A DNA stretch of 64,000 nt from Nocardioides acrostichi (GTDB taxonomy: Bacteria; Actinomycetota; Actinomycetes; Propionibacteriales; Nocardioidaceae). A model generated the notes under the pieces. It did not search any database. It was not told where the DNA came from and saw only the letters and a program-made list of their open reading frames with translations. The stretch is from contig NZ_JADIVZ010000001.1 of the NCBI RefSeq assembly GCF_015319165.1, positions 744,001 to 808,000 on the forward strand, given 5' to 3'. This document shows, in pieces, positions 41,950-52,041 of the stretch (the stretch's first letter is position 1; every line of letters begins with the position of its first letter). The translations under genes were made by a program, and so were the position numbers.

Positions 41950-43601
41950 TGCCGAACCTGACCAAGCCGTTCAAGCCGTCGGCACCCGTGCTCGCCGTCG
42001 ACGACCTGCGCGTGGCCATCCACGGTCGCGAGATCGTGCACGGCGTCTCGTTCGAGGTGCCGGACGGAGGCTGCCTCGGAGTCGTGGGGGAGTCGGGCTC
42101 GGGCAAGTCGCTCACCGTGCTGTCGGCGACCGGGCTGCTCGACATCCCCGGCGCGTCGGTCTCCGGAAGCTCACGGCTGGGCGGTGCCGAGGGCGATGTG
42201 AGGGATCGTGTCGAGATCGTCGGCGCGAGCCGCCGCACCCTGCGCTCCGTGCTCGGACGCCGGGTGGGGTTCGTGTTCCAGGATCCCGGCACCTCCCTCA
42301 ACCCGCTGCTGACCCTCGAGCGGCAGCTCACCGAGGGCCCCGAGCAGCACCTCGGCATGACCCGGCGAGCGGCGCGTCAGCACGCCCTCGACCTGCTGGA
42401 CGCCGTCGGGGTGCCCGACCCGGCCGACCGGCTGCACTCCTACCCGCACCAGCTCTCGGGCGGGCAGCGGCAGCGGGTGATGATCGCGGTGGCGCTCGCC
42501 TGCGACCCCGACCTGCTCATCGCCGACGAGCCCACGACGGCCCTCGACGTCACGACGCAGGCGCAGGTGATCGACCTCGTGCGCTCGATGCAGGCCGACC
42601 GAGGCATGGGTGTGGTGTGGATCAGTCACGACCTCGGCGTCATCGGCCAGGTCGCCGACGAAGTGACCGTGCTGCGCCAGGGCGAGGCGGTGGAACGCAA
42701 CGACACGCTGGGCATCTTCGACGCGCCCCAGCACGACTACACCAGGCTGCTGCTCGACGCACGGCCCGTGCTCGGTCACCCGCGGCGGATGCCCGAGCCG
42801 GCGCCCCAGCCGCTGGTGGGCGTCGAGGATCTGCACGTCACCTTCACGCAGCGCGCGGACTCCGGCACCCGCCGCATCCTCGCCGTCCAGGGCGTCTCGT
42901 TCGAGGTGCCGCGCGGCACCACGCTCGGCATCGTGGGGGAGTCGGGGTCGGGCAAGTCGACCATCGCCGGAGTCCTCACCCGCCAGACGCCGGCCGACTC
43001 CGGCAGCGTGCGCCTCGGCGACGTCGACGTGCTGGCCGCGAAGGGCAAGGAGGGGCGCGACCTCAAGCGCCGGATCGCCATGGTGTTCCAGGATCCGTTC
43101 GCCGCGCTCAACCCGCGCGCCACCGTGTCGCGCTCGATCTCCGAACCGCTGCGCGTGCACCACCTGCTGCCCAAGCGCGACGTCGACGGTCGGGTGCGCG
43201 AACTGCTCGAGCTGGTCGAGCTGCCCGCCGACTTCGCCGAGCGCTACCCGCACCAGCTCTCGGGCGGTCAGCGGCAGCGGGTGTGCATCGCGCGGGCGCT
43301 GGCCTGCGATCCCGACGTGCTGATCCTCGACGAGTCCACCGCCTCCCTGGACGTGTCGATCCAGGCGAAGGTCATCGACCTGCTGCTGCGTCTCCAGGCC
43401 GAGCTGGAGCTCACCTATCTGTTCATCGCCCACGACCTGGCCGTCGTCGAACAGATCAGTCACGAGGTGCTCGTGATGCATCGCGGTCGCGCCGTGGAGC
43501 ACCGGTCGTCGGCCGAACTCTTCGCCGACCCGCGCGAGGGCTACACCCGCTCGTTGCTGGCGGCGATCCCTCCCGTGCGGCCACGCGCGGCGCTCGGCTG
43601 A
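41949..43601 (+). CDS. Fused dipeptide-type ABC importer ATPase (DppD-DppF in one chain)
   Basis: 550 aa carrying both ATPase domains that are separate in E. coli. Domain 1: Walker A GESGSGKS near residue 40, signature [15 protein letters not shown], Walker [14 protein letters not shown] linker near residue 275 leads to domain 2: [35 protein letters not shown]. Walker B of domain 2 has DES instead of the usual DEP, keeping the catalytic Glu. Such fusions are common in actinomycetes. It is the last gene of the importer operon, followed by a hairpin at 43644. Confidence 0.94.
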   Translation: MPNLTKPFKPSAPVLAVDDLRVAIHGREIVHGVSFEVPDGGCLGVVGESGSGKSLTVLSATGLLDIPGASVSGSSRLGGAEGDVRDRVEIVGASRRTLRSVLGRRVGFVFQDPGTSLNPLLTLERQLTEGPEQHLGMTRRAARQHALDLLDAVGVPDPADRLHSYPHQLSGGQRQRVMIAVALACDPDLLIADEPTTALDVTTQAQVIDLVRSMQADRGMGVVWISHDLGVIGQVADEVTVLRQGEAVERNDTLGIFDAPQHDYTRLLLDARPVLGHPRRMPEPAPQPLVGVEDLHVTFTQRADSGTRRILAVQGVSFEVPRGTTLGIVGESGSGKSTIAGVLTRQTPADSGSVRLGDVDVLAAKGKEGRDLKRRIAMVFQDPFAALNPRATVSRSISEPLRVHHLLPKRDVDGRVRELLELVELPADFAERYPHQLSGGQRQRVCIARALACDPDVLILDESTASLDVSIQAKVIDLLLRLQAELELTYLFIAHDLAVVEQISHEVLVMHRGRAVEHRSSAELFADPREGYTRSLLAAIPPVRPRAALG

Positions 43602-43643
43602 CCAGCCCGCCTCCGCACGAAACCTCGCCGAACACCTGCGCGG

Positions 43644-43668
43644 GAGCACCGCGACGGGGCGGGTGCTC
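43644..43668 (+). terminator. Hairpin after dipeptide-importer operon
   Basis: GAGCACC (43644-43650) pairs perfectly with GGTGCTC (43662-43668) across an 11-nt loop, 43 nt after the ATPase stop. No U-tract. It lies in a 256-nt spacer before glpF; the remainder holds the CRP-like site and the palindromes listed below. Confidence 0.5.
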
Positions 43669-43726
43669 GCGCGCGTCGAACGAACCCGATCGCGCGTTCG
43701 CCATCGCCGAACGACACCGGTGGTCA

Positions 43727-43742
43727 TGTGATCGCCGTTACA
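43727..43742. promoter_or_regulatory. CRP-like site (TGTGA-N6-TTACA) upstream of glpF
   Basis: Nine of ten half-site positions match TGTGA-N6-TCACA. It sits 116 nt before the glpF start. Glycerol genes are classical CRP/GlxR targets, which supports the call. Confidence 0.5.
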
Positions 43743-43762
43743 CCAGCATCGGCATTCCTACC

Positions 43763-43805
43763 GCACCGCCGGGCCGCGTCCTTGAGTCACCCGCACCGGC
43801 GGTGC
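43763..43805. promoter_or_regulatory. Inverted repeats before glpF (IclR operator or leader hairpin candidate)
   Basis: GCACCGCCGG (43763-43772) is the exact reverse complement of CCGGCGGTGC (43796-43805), a 10-bp stem with a 23-nt loop. The right arm is part of a 13-bp palindrome GCACCG-G-CGGTGC (43793-43805). It could be an operator for the IclR protein encoded at 48067 or a leader stem-loop. Confidence 0.45.
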
Positions 43806-43857
43806 CGTGTGTCAGACCGATCCGGCGTGCCCGCATGCCGAGAAAAGGAGTCGTTCA

Positions 43858-44580
43858 GTGCTGACCGACATCTTCTTCCCCGAGGTGCTGGGCACCGCCA
43901 CGCTGCTGCTCCTGGGCGCGGGCGTGGTCGCCAACGCCGTGCTGCCCAAGACGAACGGCAACGGCGGCGGGTTCTTGATGATCAACTTCGGCTGGGGCCT
44001 GGGCGTGTTCGCCGGCGTGTACGTCGCCTACAAGTCCGGCGCCCATCTCAACCCCGCGGTCACGATCGGCCTGGTCGCCTCCGGCGACGATCTCGGCGGC
44101 GACACGGCCCTGAAGGTGCTGGTCTACCTGGTGGCCCAGATGATCGGTGCCTTCCTCGGGGCGGTGCTCGCCTGGGCCGCCTACCGCAAGCACTTCGACG
44201 ACCCGGAGGCCGATCCGGACGCCCAGCTCGCGTGCTTCTCCACCGGGCCCGGCATCAGCGCCCCGCTCTGGAACGTGATCACCGAGGTCATCGGCACCTT
44301 CGTGCTGGTCTTCGTGGTCATCGCCTTCGGCCACACCCCCAGCGGGCTGGGCCCCTTGGCCGTGGCTCTGCTCGTCGTCGGGATCGGCGCCAGCCTCGGT
44401 GGTCCGACCGGATACGCCATCAACCCGGCCCGCGACCTGGGGCCCCGCATCGCGCACGCCCTGCTGCCCATCAAGGGCAAGGGCGGCAGCAACTGGAGCT
44501 ACGCCTGGATCCCCGTCGTGGCCCCGCTCATCGGAGGCGCGCTGGCGGGCGTGGCGGCACACGCCTTCGCCTATGCCTGA
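43858..44580 (+). CDS. glpF: Glycerol uptake facilitator (aquaglyceroporin)
   Basis: 240 aa from GTG 43858, chosen for the AAAAGGAG ribosome-binding site 7 nt before it; a longer frame from 43807 lacks one. MIP-family channel with the two half-helix motifs HLNPAVT and INPARDLGP. The Asp after the second NPAR is typical of glycerol-conducting rather than water-only channels. Six TM helices are expected from the hydrophobic pattern. It is followed after 82 nt by glycerol kinase and then by glycerol-3-phosphate dehydrogenase, the standard order for glycerol catabolism. Confidence 0.95.
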   Translation: MLTDIFFPEVLGTATLLLLGAGVVANAVLPKTNGNGGGFLMINFGWGLGVFAGVYVAYKSGAHLNPAVTIGLVASGDDLGGDTALKVLVYLVAQMIGAFLGAVLAWAAYRKHFDDPEADPDAQLACFSTGPGISAPLWNVITEVIGTFVLVFVVIAFGHTPSGLGPLAVALLVVGIGASLGGPTGYAINPARDLGPRIAHALLPIKGKGGSNWSYAWIPVVAPLIGGALAGVAAHAFAYA

Positions 44581-44662
44581 GCCCCCGGGCGAGAAGCCGT
44601 ACGCTCCCTGAACGCCACCACCCGACACCATCGCGACACCCGCAAGCAGTGAGGAACCAGCT

Positions 44663-46183
44663 ATGACCGACAGCTACATCCTGGCCATCGACCAGGGGAC
44701 CACGAGCACCCGCGCCATCATCTTCGACCGGTCGGGATCGATCGTCGCCTCCGACCAGGTCGAGCACGAGCAGATCTTCCCGCGGGCCGGCTGGGTCGAG
44801 CACGACCCGATCGAGATCTGGGAGAACACGCGCAAGGTGATCGGCGGCGCGCTGGCCAGGGCCAACCTGAACTCCGGCAACATCGAGGCGGTCGGCATCA
44901 CCAACCAGCGCGAGACGGCGGTGGTGTGGGACAAGACCACGGGCCAGCCGGTCTACAACGCGATCGTGTGGCAAGACACCCGCACCCAGAAGATCGTCGA
45001 CCGTCTCGGCGGCGAGCAGGGCGTGGAGAAGTACAAGTCGGTGTGCGGCCTTCCGTTGGCTACCTACTTCTCGGGGCCGAAGGTCGCGTGGATCCTGGAG
45101 AACGTCGACGGCGCCCGTGAGAAGGCAGAGGCCGGCGACCTGCTCTTCGGCAACACCGACACCTGGGTGCTGTGGAATCTCACGGGCGGTGCGGAGAACG
45201 ACGGCGTGCACGTCACCGACGTCACGAACGCCTCTCGCACGATGCTGATGGATCTCTCCTCGCTCACCTGGGACTCCTCGATCGCCGATGACATGGGCAT
45301 CCCGATGTCGATGCTGCCGCAGATCAAGAGCTCCTCGGAGGTCTACGGCGAGTGCCGCCCGGGCGTGCTCAAGGGCACCCCGGTCGCCGGCATCCTCGGC
45401 GACCAGCAGGCCGCGACGTTCGGCCAGGCGTGCCTGGAGAAGGGCATGGCCAAGAACACCTACGGCACCGGCAACTTCATGCTGCTCAACACCGGCACCG
45501 AGCAGGTGCCGAGCGAGAACGGCCTGCTCACCACCGTGTGCTACAAGCTCGGCGAGGAGCAGGTGGTCTACGCCCTGGAGGGGTCGATCGCCGTCACGGG
45601 GTCGCTGGTCCAGTGGATCCGCGACAACCTCGGCATGATCTCGTCGGCACCGGAGATCGAGACCTTGGCCCAGAGCGTGGAGGACAACGGCGGTGCCTAC
45701 TTCGTGCCCGCGTTCTCGGGTCTCTTCGCCCCGCACTGGCGTCCCGACGCCCGTGGCGCGCTGGTCGGCCTGACCCGCTACGTCAACAAGGGCCACATCG
45801 CCCGCGCGGTGCTGGAGTCGACCGCCTTCCAGACCCGCGAGGTGCTCGACGCCATGAACGCCGACTCCGGGGTGCCGCTCACCGAGCTCAAGGTCGACGG
45901 TGGCATGGTCGTCAACGAGACACTCATGCAGTTCCAGGCCGACATCCTCGGTGTCGACGTCGTGCGGCCCAAGGTCGCCGAGACCACCGCGCTGGGCGCC
46001 GCCTACGCCGCAGGCCTGGCCGTCGGCTACTGGGACTCCACCGGCGACATCACCGCCAACTGGGGCGAGGACAAGCGCTGGACCCCGCAGATGGACACCG
46101 AGGAGAGGGAGCGTCGCTACCGCCTTTGGAACAAGGCCGTCACCAAGACCCTCGACTGGGTCGACGACGACGTCGAGGCCTGA
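44663..46183 (+). CDS. glpK: Glycerol kinase
   Basis: 506 aa, the normal length. FGGY-family motifs: [16 protein letters not shown] phosphate loop, NQRETAVVW with the substrate-binding Arg/Glu, [17 protein letters not shown] with the catalytic Asp, [12 protein letters not shown], and [15 protein letters not shown] near the C-terminus. It converts glycerol and ATP to sn-glycerol 3-phosphate. A GAGGAACC ribosome-binding site precedes the ATG. It lies between glpF and glpD. A second glycerol kinase gene is present at 48816. Confidence 0.97.
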   Translation: MTDSYILAIDQGTTSTRAIIFDRSGSIVASDQVEHEQIFPRAGWVEHDPIEIWENTRKVIGGALARANLNSGNIEAVGITNQRETAVVWDKTTGQPVYNAIVWQDTRTQKIVDRLGGEQGVEKYKSVCGLPLATYFSGPKVAWILENVDGAREKAEAGDLLFGNTDTWVLWNLTGGAENDGVHVTDVTNASRTMLMDLSSLTWDSSIADDMGIPMSMLPQIKSSSEVYGECRPGVLKGTPVAGILGDQQAATFGQACLEKGMAKNTYGTGNFMLLNTGTEQVPSENGLLTTVCYKLGEEQVVYALEGSIAVTGSLVQWIRDNLGMISSAPEIETLAQSVEDNGGAYFVPAFSGLFAPHWRPDARGALVGLTRYVNKGHIARAVLESTAFQTREVLDAMNADSGVPLTELKVDGGMVVNETLMQFQADILGVDVVRPKVAETTALGAAYAAGLAVGYWDSTGDITANWGEDKRWTPQMDTEERERRYRLWNKAVTKTLDWVDDDVEA

Positions 46184-46282
46184 GCCGGGGTTTCGTCGAC
46201 GCCGACCCCCGACCCCCCGACCACCACCGACCACCGATCATGACCGGGCCGGCTCCTCCTGGGCGGCCCGTCGAGGAAGAGC

Positions 46283-47992
46283 ATGCTGAAGTCCCATCCC
46301 CTGGATCCCGCCCGTCGCGCCGACAGCTGGCAGGCGGTTCACGACGGCCACGTCGACGTGCTCGTCATCGGAGGCGGGGTGACCGGAGCCGGGGTCGCCC
46401 TCGACGCGGTCACCCGCGGACTCTCCGTCGCGCTCGTCGAGCAGTCCGATCTCGCCTCGGGCACCTCCTCGCGCAGCTCCAAGCTCTTCCACGGCGGGCT
46501 GCGCTACCTCGAACAGTTCGACTTCGGGCTGGTCCGCGAGGCGCTGCGCGAGCGTGAGCTCATGCTGACCCGGCTCGCGCCGCACCTGGTCAAGCCCGTC
46601 AGCTTCCTCTACCCGCTGACCCATCGCGGCTGGGAGCGGCCCTACGTCACCGCGGGGCTGACGCTGTACGACCGCATGGGCGGTGCCCGTTCCGTTCCCG
46701 GACACCAGCAGCTCACGCGCCGCGGGGCCCTGCGGCTGGCGCCGGGACTGCGGGAGGACGCCTTCGTGGGGGCGCTGCGCTACTACGACGCCCAGTCCGA
46801 CGACGCCCGGCACACCATGACCTTGGCGCGCACGGCCGCGGCCCACGGCGCCCACGTCCTCACGTCGGTGCGCGTCACCGACCTCACCCGAGCCGGGGAG
46901 CGGGTCACCGGCGCCCGGCTCGAGGACGCCGAGACCGGTGCCGTCACGGCCCTCTCCGCCTCGGTGGTGATCAACTGCAGTGGCGTGTGGACCGACGACG
47001 TGCAATCGCTCTCCGGTGGCCCGGGCAACTTCCGCGTGCGGGCCTCCAAGGGCGTGCACATCGTGGTGCCTCGGCATCGCATCCGCTCCGAGAGCGGCAT
47101 CATCTTGCGCACGGAGAAGTCGGTGCTGTTCGTGATCCCGTGGGACACCCACTGGATCATCGGCACCACCGACACCGACTGGGAGCTCGACAAGGCGCAC
47201 CCGGCGGCGAGCCGCAGCGACATCGACTACATCCTCGAGCACGTCAACACGGTGCTGGTCAGCCCGCTGACCCACGACGACATCGAGGGCGTCTACGCCG
47301 GGCTTCGCCCACTGCTGGCGGGCGAGAGCGAGTCGACCGCGCGGCTCTCGCGGGAGCACTCGGTGGGCCGGCCGCTGCCCGGCCTCGTCTCGATCGCCGG
47401 CGGCAAGTACACGACCTACCGGGTCATGGCCAAGGACGCCGTCGACGCGGCGCTGTCCGACCTGCCGGCCGGGGTGGGGGTGTCCATGACCGAGGACATC
47501 CCGCTGCTGGGCGCCGAGGGCTACACCGCGTTGGTGGCCCAGTTGCCGCGCCTCTCGCAGCGGCTCGCCCTCCCGCAGTGGCGGGTCAAGCGGATGTTGG
47601 AGCGCTACGGCTCGCTGCTCGACGAGCTCGAGGAGCTGGCCGGTGAGGACGCCGGGTTGTGGGAGCCTCTCGCCGGAGCCCCGGAGTACCTGCGCGTGGA
47701 GGTACTGCACGCTGTGACCCACGAGGGGGCCCTGCACCTCGAAGACGTGCTCGCACGCCGCACCCGGATCTCGATCGAGACGCGTGACCGGGGCGTGGAG
47801 TCGGCGCAGGAGGTGGCCGAGTTGATGGCACCGGTCCTCGGTTGGGACGACGAGCGCGTCGCCGCGGAGGTGGAGGCCTATCGGGCACGCGTGGCGGCCG
47901 AGCGCGAGTCGCAGCAGGCCGAGGCCGACCAGGAGGCCAACGACCAGCGTCTCGCGGCTCCGGACGTGCGGCGCCGGGTGCCGGCGGTGTGA
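46283..47992 (+). CDS. glpD: Aerobic glycerol-3-phosphate dehydrogenase (FAD-dependent)
   Basis: 569 aa. FAD-binding N-terminus DVLVIGGGVTGAGVALDAV, then LASGTSSRSSKLFHGGLRYL, the diagnostic GlpD segment. WIIGTTDTDWELDKAHP and SIAGGKYTTYRVMAKDAVD are the expected late motifs. The C-terminal ~130 residues are the DAO_C-type helical domain. It oxidises glycerol 3-phosphate to DHAP and feeds electrons to the quinone pool at the membrane. A GAGGAAGAGC ribosome-binding site precedes it. DHAP would also be the product of the OtnC-like route in module D. Confidence 0.97.
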   Translation: MLKSHPLDPARRADSWQAVHDGHVDVLVIGGGVTGAGVALDAVTRGLSVALVEQSDLASGTSSRSSKLFHGGLRYLEQFDFGLVREALRERELMLTRLAPHLVKPVSFLYPLTHRGWERPYVTAGLTLYDRMGGARSVPGHQQLTRRGALRLAPGLREDAFVGALRYYDAQSDDARHTMTLARTAAAHGAHVLTSVRVTDLTRAGERVTGARLEDAETGAVTALSASVVINCSGVWTDDVQSLSGGPGNFRVRASKGVHIVVPRHRIRSESGIILRTEKSVLFVIPWDTHWIIGTTDTDWELDKAHPAASRSDIDYILEHVNTVLVSPLTHDDIEGVYAGLRPLLAGESESTARLSREHSVGRPLPGLVSIAGGKYTTYRVMAKDAVDAALSDLPAGVGVSMTEDIPLLGAEGYTALVAQLPRLSQRLALPQWRVKRMLERYGSLLDELEELAGEDAGLWEPLAGAPEYLRVEVLHAVTHEGALHLEDVLARRTRISIETRDRGVESAQEVAELMAPVLGWDDERVAAEVEAYRARVAAERESQQAEADQEANDQRLAAPDVRRRVPAV

Positions 47993-48066
47993 GGCCACCG
48001 CCCGCGAGGGGGGATGGTCGTGCGTGTCGTGGGTGTCGTGGGAGTCGAGCCGGTGAGGAGGGGAGC

Positions 48067-48819
48067 ATGTCGGGCAACGTGCAGTCTGTCGAGCGCGCCG
48101 CGTCGGTACTGACCGTGCTGGCCGGGGCCCACCGTTCGATGGACCTCGCCGAGATCGCGAGCGCGGTCGGTCTGCCGAAGACCACGGTGCACGGTCTGCT
48201 CGCGACCATGCGTGGCGTCGGGTGGGTCGAGCAGGACCGACCCTCCGCCGGGTACCGGGTGGCTCGGCGGCTCAGCGGGCTGGCCACGTCGCTCGATCCG
48301 GCGGATCTGCGCTCGGCGGCCACGCCGTGGATGGACCGCCTGGCGCTCGACACGGGCCTGGAGGTGCATCTCGCGCGCCGAGACCGCGATGTCGCCCGAC
48401 TCGTGCAGCACGTCTACCGCCCCGACAACACCGCGCAGCGGCTGCGCGTCGGAGAGGCGCTGCCGCTGCACGCGACCGCCCTGGGCAAGGTGCTGCTCGC
48501 CGAGACGACGGGCGCCGAGCCGACCGCCGACCAGCTGGAGACGTTCACCCGCTTCACCGTCACCGACCACGGTGTCCTCGACGAGGAGCTGGCCGGCGTG
48601 CGCGCCGAGGGTCACGCGGTCGAGACCGGCGAGTACTACCCCGACCTGCACGGCCTCGCGGTGCCCGTGCGCGGGAGCGTGGGGGAGTGTCTGGCGGCGC
48701 TCGCGGTCGTGGGTCGCCGCGACGAGGTGCTGGAGCGGGGCCGGGCCGCCTCGAAGCCGCTTGCGGCCCTGGTGCGCGCTGCTGGCTACGTCAGCCGGTC
48801 GATCGTGGGGCTCGCGTGA
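48067..48819 (+). CDS. IclR-family transcriptional regulator (GylR-like)
   Basis: 250 aa from ATG 48067 behind GAGGAGGGGAG; the upstream open frame lies in glpD and is ignored. Winged helix-turn-helix: MDLAEIASAVGLPKTTVHGLL, then the IclR effector domain with GEALPLHATALGKVLLAE and GEYYPDLHGLAVPVRG. Streptomyces GylR of the same family controls glycerol genes, so this protein likely regulates the glp genes on both sides. Its stop overlaps the second glycerol kinase start (GTGA). Confidence 0.92.
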   Translation: MSGNVQSVERAASVLTVLAGAHRSMDLAEIASAVGLPKTTVHGLLATMRGVGWVEQDRPSAGYRVARRLSGLATSLDPADLRSAATPWMDRLALDTGLEVHLARRDRDVARLVQHVYRPDNTAQRLRVGEALPLHATALGKVLLAETTGAEPTADQLETFTRFTVTDHGVLDEELAGVRAEGHAVETGEYYPDLHGLAVPVRGSVGECLAALAVVGRRDEVLERGRAASKPLAALVRAAGYVSRSIVGLA

Positions 48820-50366
48820 GCGTTGGGCCGCACTCGCGGCGGCTCGTGGCCTCGATCGACCAGGGCACCGGCTCCACGCGCTGTCTGCTCTTCGACGCCG
48901 CCGGGCGCCTGGTGAGTCTGGCCCAGCGCGAGCATGCCCATCGCTATCCGCGGCCGGGCTGGTCGGAGCACGACGCCAGCGAGATCTGGTCCAACGTGCG
49001 CCGAGTCGTCCCCCAGGCCCTCTCCGACGCGGGCGCCACGCCCGACGACGTGGTGGCGCTGGGTATCGCGAACCAGCGGGAGTCCTGCGTGGTGTGGGAG
49101 CGGCGCACCGGACGCCCGCTCTCGCCGGTGATCACCTGGGAGGACACCCGGGCCAGCGGCGTCATCGAGCAGATCGTGGCGGCCGGTCACACCGAGGCCG
49201 TGCTGGCGGCCACGGGAATCCCGCCGGCCAGCTACTTCGCTGCCGGCCGGCTGCGATGGCTGCTCGACACGGTGCCCGACCTCGAGCGGCGGGCGCTGCG
49301 TGGCGAGGTGGCGTTCGGCACCATGGAGACCTGGCTGATCTGGAACCTCACCGGAGGCGAGCACCTCACCGACGTCACCAACGCCAGTCGCACGAACCTG
49401 ATGAACCTCGACTCGTTGCGCTGGGACAGCGACATGCTCGACGTCTTCGACATCCCCGAGGAGACCCTCCCGGAGATCCGGGCGACAGCCGACGCCTACG
49501 GCACGTGCGCCGAGGTGCTGCCGGGGGTGCCGATCACCGCGGCCCTCGGCGACCAGCAGGCCGCGCTGTTCGGGCAGACGTGCTTCGACGTCGGTCAGAG
49601 CAAGTGCACCTTCGGTACGGGGGCGTTCTTCTTGATGAACGTGGGTCAGACGCCGGTGCCCTCGCGCCACGGACTCCTGGCGACCGTCGGCTACGCCCTC
49701 CCGGGCGAGCCGCCGGTGTTCGCGCTCGAGGGCTCCATCGCCGTTGCCGGATCCCTCGTGCAGTGGGTGCGCGACAACGTCGGCCTGGTCGACACCGCAC
49801 CGCGCATCGAGACCCTGGCGCGCACGGTCTCCGACAACGGCGGGTGCTACGTGGTGCCCGCCTTCTCGGGGCTCTACGCGCCGCGCTGGGACGCCCAGGC
49901 GCGCGGGGTCATCGTCGGTCTCACCGCGTACGTGACCAGCGGTCACCTGGCGCGTAGCGTCTTGGAGGCCACCGCCTGGCAGACCGCCGAGGTCGTCGAG
50001 GCGGTCGAGCAGGTGTCGGGGCAGCGACCGGCCAGCCTGCGCGTCGACGGTGGGATGACCACCAACCACCTGCTCATGCAGAACGTCGCCGACGTGCTCG
50101 ACCTGCCCGTCGAGCGACCGCTCTTCTCCGAGACCGTGTCGGTGGGGGCGGCCTACGCCGCCGGGCTCAGCGCCGGCGTGTGGCCCGATCTCGACGCGCT
50201 GCGCCGGCTGTGGCGTCGAGCCGCGAGCTGGCAGCCGGAGATGGACTCCGCCACCAGGGATCGTGAACGGGCGCACTGGGCGCACGCCGTCGACCGGGCG
50301 CGGGGGTGGCTCGACCACGACCCGGCGCCCGGCCGCGATGAGCAGGCGCGAGGACTCACGGGGTAG
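48816..50366 (+). CDS. glpK: Second glycerol kinase-like FGGY kinase
   Basis: 516 aa, GTG start coupled to the IclR gene. It retains the glycerol-kinase residues: NQRESCVVWERRTG (Arg-Glu pair), GDQQAALFGQ with the catalytic Asp, and RVDGGMTTNHLLMQ. The N-terminal loop is DQGTGSTRC instead of DQGTTSTRA, and WEDTR replaces WQDTR. These changes leave the catalytic set intact, so activity on glycerol or a close analogue is likely. Two kinases around one glpD may differ in affinity, regulation or substrate. The gene ends 11 nt past the stop of the convergent secreted-protein gene. Confidence 0.88.
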   Translation: MSVGPHSRRLVASIDQGTGSTRCLLFDAAGRLVSLAQREHAHRYPRPGWSEHDASEIWSNVRRVVPQALSDAGATPDDVVALGIANQRESCVVWERRTGRPLSPVITWEDTRASGVIEQIVAAGHTEAVLAATGIPPASYFAAGRLRWLLDTVPDLERRALRGEVAFGTMETWLIWNLTGGEHLTDVTNASRTNLMNLDSLRWDSDMLDVFDIPEETLPEIRATADAYGTCAEVLPGVPITAALGDQQAALFGQTCFDVGQSKCTFGTGAFFLMNVGQTPVPSRHGLLATVGYALPGEPPVFALEGSIAVAGSLVQWVRDNVGLVDTAPRIETLARTVSDNGGCYVVPAFSGLYAPRWDAQARGVIVGLTAYVTSGHLARSVLEATAWQTAEVVEAVEQVSGQRPASLRVDGGMTTNHLLMQNVADVLDLPVERPLFSETVSVGAAYAAGLSAGVWPDLDALRRLWRRAASWQPEMDSATRDRERAHWAHAVDRARGWLDHDPAPGRDEQARGLTG

Positions 50367-51855
50367 CGGGCAGGGTGGGCAGCGCGGTGAGCAGGTCGTC
50401 GCACGCCTCGAGCATGAACGCGCGAGTCGGCCCCTGGAGCGTCGCGCAGGCAGGTCGGACCCGATCGAGCAGGAAGGCCCGGCTGGTCAGCAGGGGATCC
50501 TGGTCGACCTTCCGGACCAGCCGACGGGTGAGCCGCTGGAGAGAGGACGGCGACACCGAGCCCTCGTGCACGGCGGCCCGCGGCAGGTGCTCCGCGGTGG
50601 TGGCCAGCACCTGGGCCAGCTCGAAGGGCCGGTAGAGGGCCAGAGTGCGCTCGAAGATGCCGAAGCCCTCGATCGGTGTGTCGCGCAGGTGACCGCGGTA
50701 GTGCACGGGGCCGAACATGTACTCGACGGGGAGGGGGTGCGCTGGCGCGGGAACGAGGGTGTGCGCGGTCAGCTCCAGCTCCCAGGCCGGCACCCGCAGG
50801 ACGTGGCCGTCGGGGCAGTAGCGGTTCGGCGAGGGAGGCGGGAAGGCCGTCTGCACCGACTCCGGCCACTTCACGTACGAGGTGGTCTCCACCTCCAGAT
50901 CGGGGGAGAAGCGCGTCGTGCCGCGGCCGGGCCCGGGGATGAACCGCGTCGCTCCCGAGAAGCCGCTCAGGCTGTTGCGATCGGTCCGGTCGAACTGACG
51001 CCACAAGGAGAGGTCGGTGCCGTCGGAGAGGTTGATGGTGCGCCACTCGTGGGAGCGGTCCCGGGCGAACAGCCCCACCTTCTCGCCGGCGTACTGCGGG
51101 AAGAACTGACGGTCCATGTGGCCGACGTGGCCCTCGAAGTCCTCGGTGCGCCCGCCCCAGGTGATGGTGCCGCGCACGCGCTGGCCGGTCTGGAAGTAGG
51201 TACCGGTCCCGGTCTGCCCGAAGCACTCGATGTAGCCCTGGCCGCGCCCGACGACCGTGGGTGGGTTCTGCGGGATCTGCACGCAGCTCAGTCGCATGGC
51301 GCGGCCGTGCTGGTCCTCGCCGCGCAGGTCGAGACGGTACTCGAAGGGGACGAGGTGGCCGGCCCGGCGGCGCGTCCGCCAGGTCGAGGTGCCCTGGGGG
51401 CCGTCGAAGGAGAGCCCGAGATGGCCCGACGCCATGTGCAGCTTCGGCGGTGAGAGCAATCCCGCGGGAGGGAGGTCGGTCGGGACGGAGGTGCCGTAGT
51501 CGCCGCTGCCGAGGTCGTAGAACCCCAGGGCGTGGAAGTCGGCACGCAGCTCACCGGGGAGCCGGTTCTTGCAGAAGATCGTGCTGAACGCCAGCCGGCG
51601 GCCAGACGTCGTCACGATGGCGGCGTCGAGGTACCAGGTGTCCGTGCCCTGGTCGTCCTGACGCCCCTCCACGGTCGGGAAGGTGAAGCGCGGATCCCCG
51701 AAGAGCCGTAGTGGGTAGCGCCGCCACCCCGGCCGGCTCGAGACCTGGCGGCCCGACGCCGCTCCGGCGCCGCTTAGGCCACCGAGCGCGAGCCCGGCGG
51801 CTGCTCCGGCGGCCTTCATCACGGACCGTCGGCCGACGGCGTGCTCCTTGACCAC
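50356..51855 (-). CDS. Tat-exported AttH/CrtC lipocalin-like protein
   Basis: 499 aa from GTG 51855. A twin-arginine signal (GRRSVMKAAGAAAG) is visible. The central part (GTDTWYLDAAIVTTSGRRLAF, GHLGLSFDGPQG, FEGHVGHMDRQFFP, RTINLSDGTDLSLW) resembles the lipocalin-like AttH/carotenoid 1,2-hydratase fold. The last ~140 residues are helical and of unknown function. Members are often secreted and linked to lipid or terpenoid hydration, but most are uncharacterised. Divergent from a TetR gene with a putative operator between them, so its expression is probably TetR-controlled. Confidence 0.72.
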   Translation of the reverse strand: MVKEHAVGRRSVMKAAGAAAGLALGGLSGAGAASGRQVSSRPGWRRYPLRLFGDPRFTFPTVEGRQDDQGTDTWYLDAAIVTTSGRRLAFSTIFCKNRLPGELRADFHALGFYDLGSGDYGTSVPTDLPPAGLLSPPKLHMASGHLGLSFDGPQGTSTWRTRRRAGHLVPFEYRLDLRGEDQHGRAMRLSCVQIPQNPPTVVGRGQGYIECFGQTGTGTYFQTGQRVRGTITWGGRTEDFEGHVGHMDRQFFPQYAGEKVGLFARDRSHEWRTINLSDGTDLSLWRQFDRTDRNSLSGFSGATRFIPGPGRGTTRFSPDLEVETTSYVKWPESVQTAFPPPSPNRYCPDGHVLRVPAWELELTAHTLVPAPAHPLPVEYMFGPVHYRGHLRDTPIEGFGIFERTLALYRPFELAQVLATTAEHLPRAAVHEGSVSPSSLQRLTRRLVRKVDQDPLLTSRAFLLDRVRPACATLQGPTRAFMLEACDDLLTALPTLPATP

Positions 51856-51952
51856 GTCTGCATCCCCTCTGTAGGGCGGGTCGGTGGCTCGCCGATCCGC
51901 GGCGTGAGACGGGCTCCGCGTGCACGACGACGCGTCCCGAGTGCCGCGCCGA

Positions 51953-51976
51953 TAAGTGAGACGACTGTAACACTTA
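51953..51976. promoter_or_regulatory. TetR operator candidate between divergent genes
   Basis: TAAGTG (51953-51958) and CACTTA (51971-51976) form a perfect inverted repeat with a 12-nt spacer. It lies in the only AT-rich patch of the 186-nt gap between the AttH-like gene and the TetR gene. Confidence 0.55.
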
Positions 51977-52041
51977 GTTCGCCCGCCAGCGGCCGACCGC
52001 TGCTACCTCGCTGTGGGGGGCCGGGATGCGACAGTGAGGCC

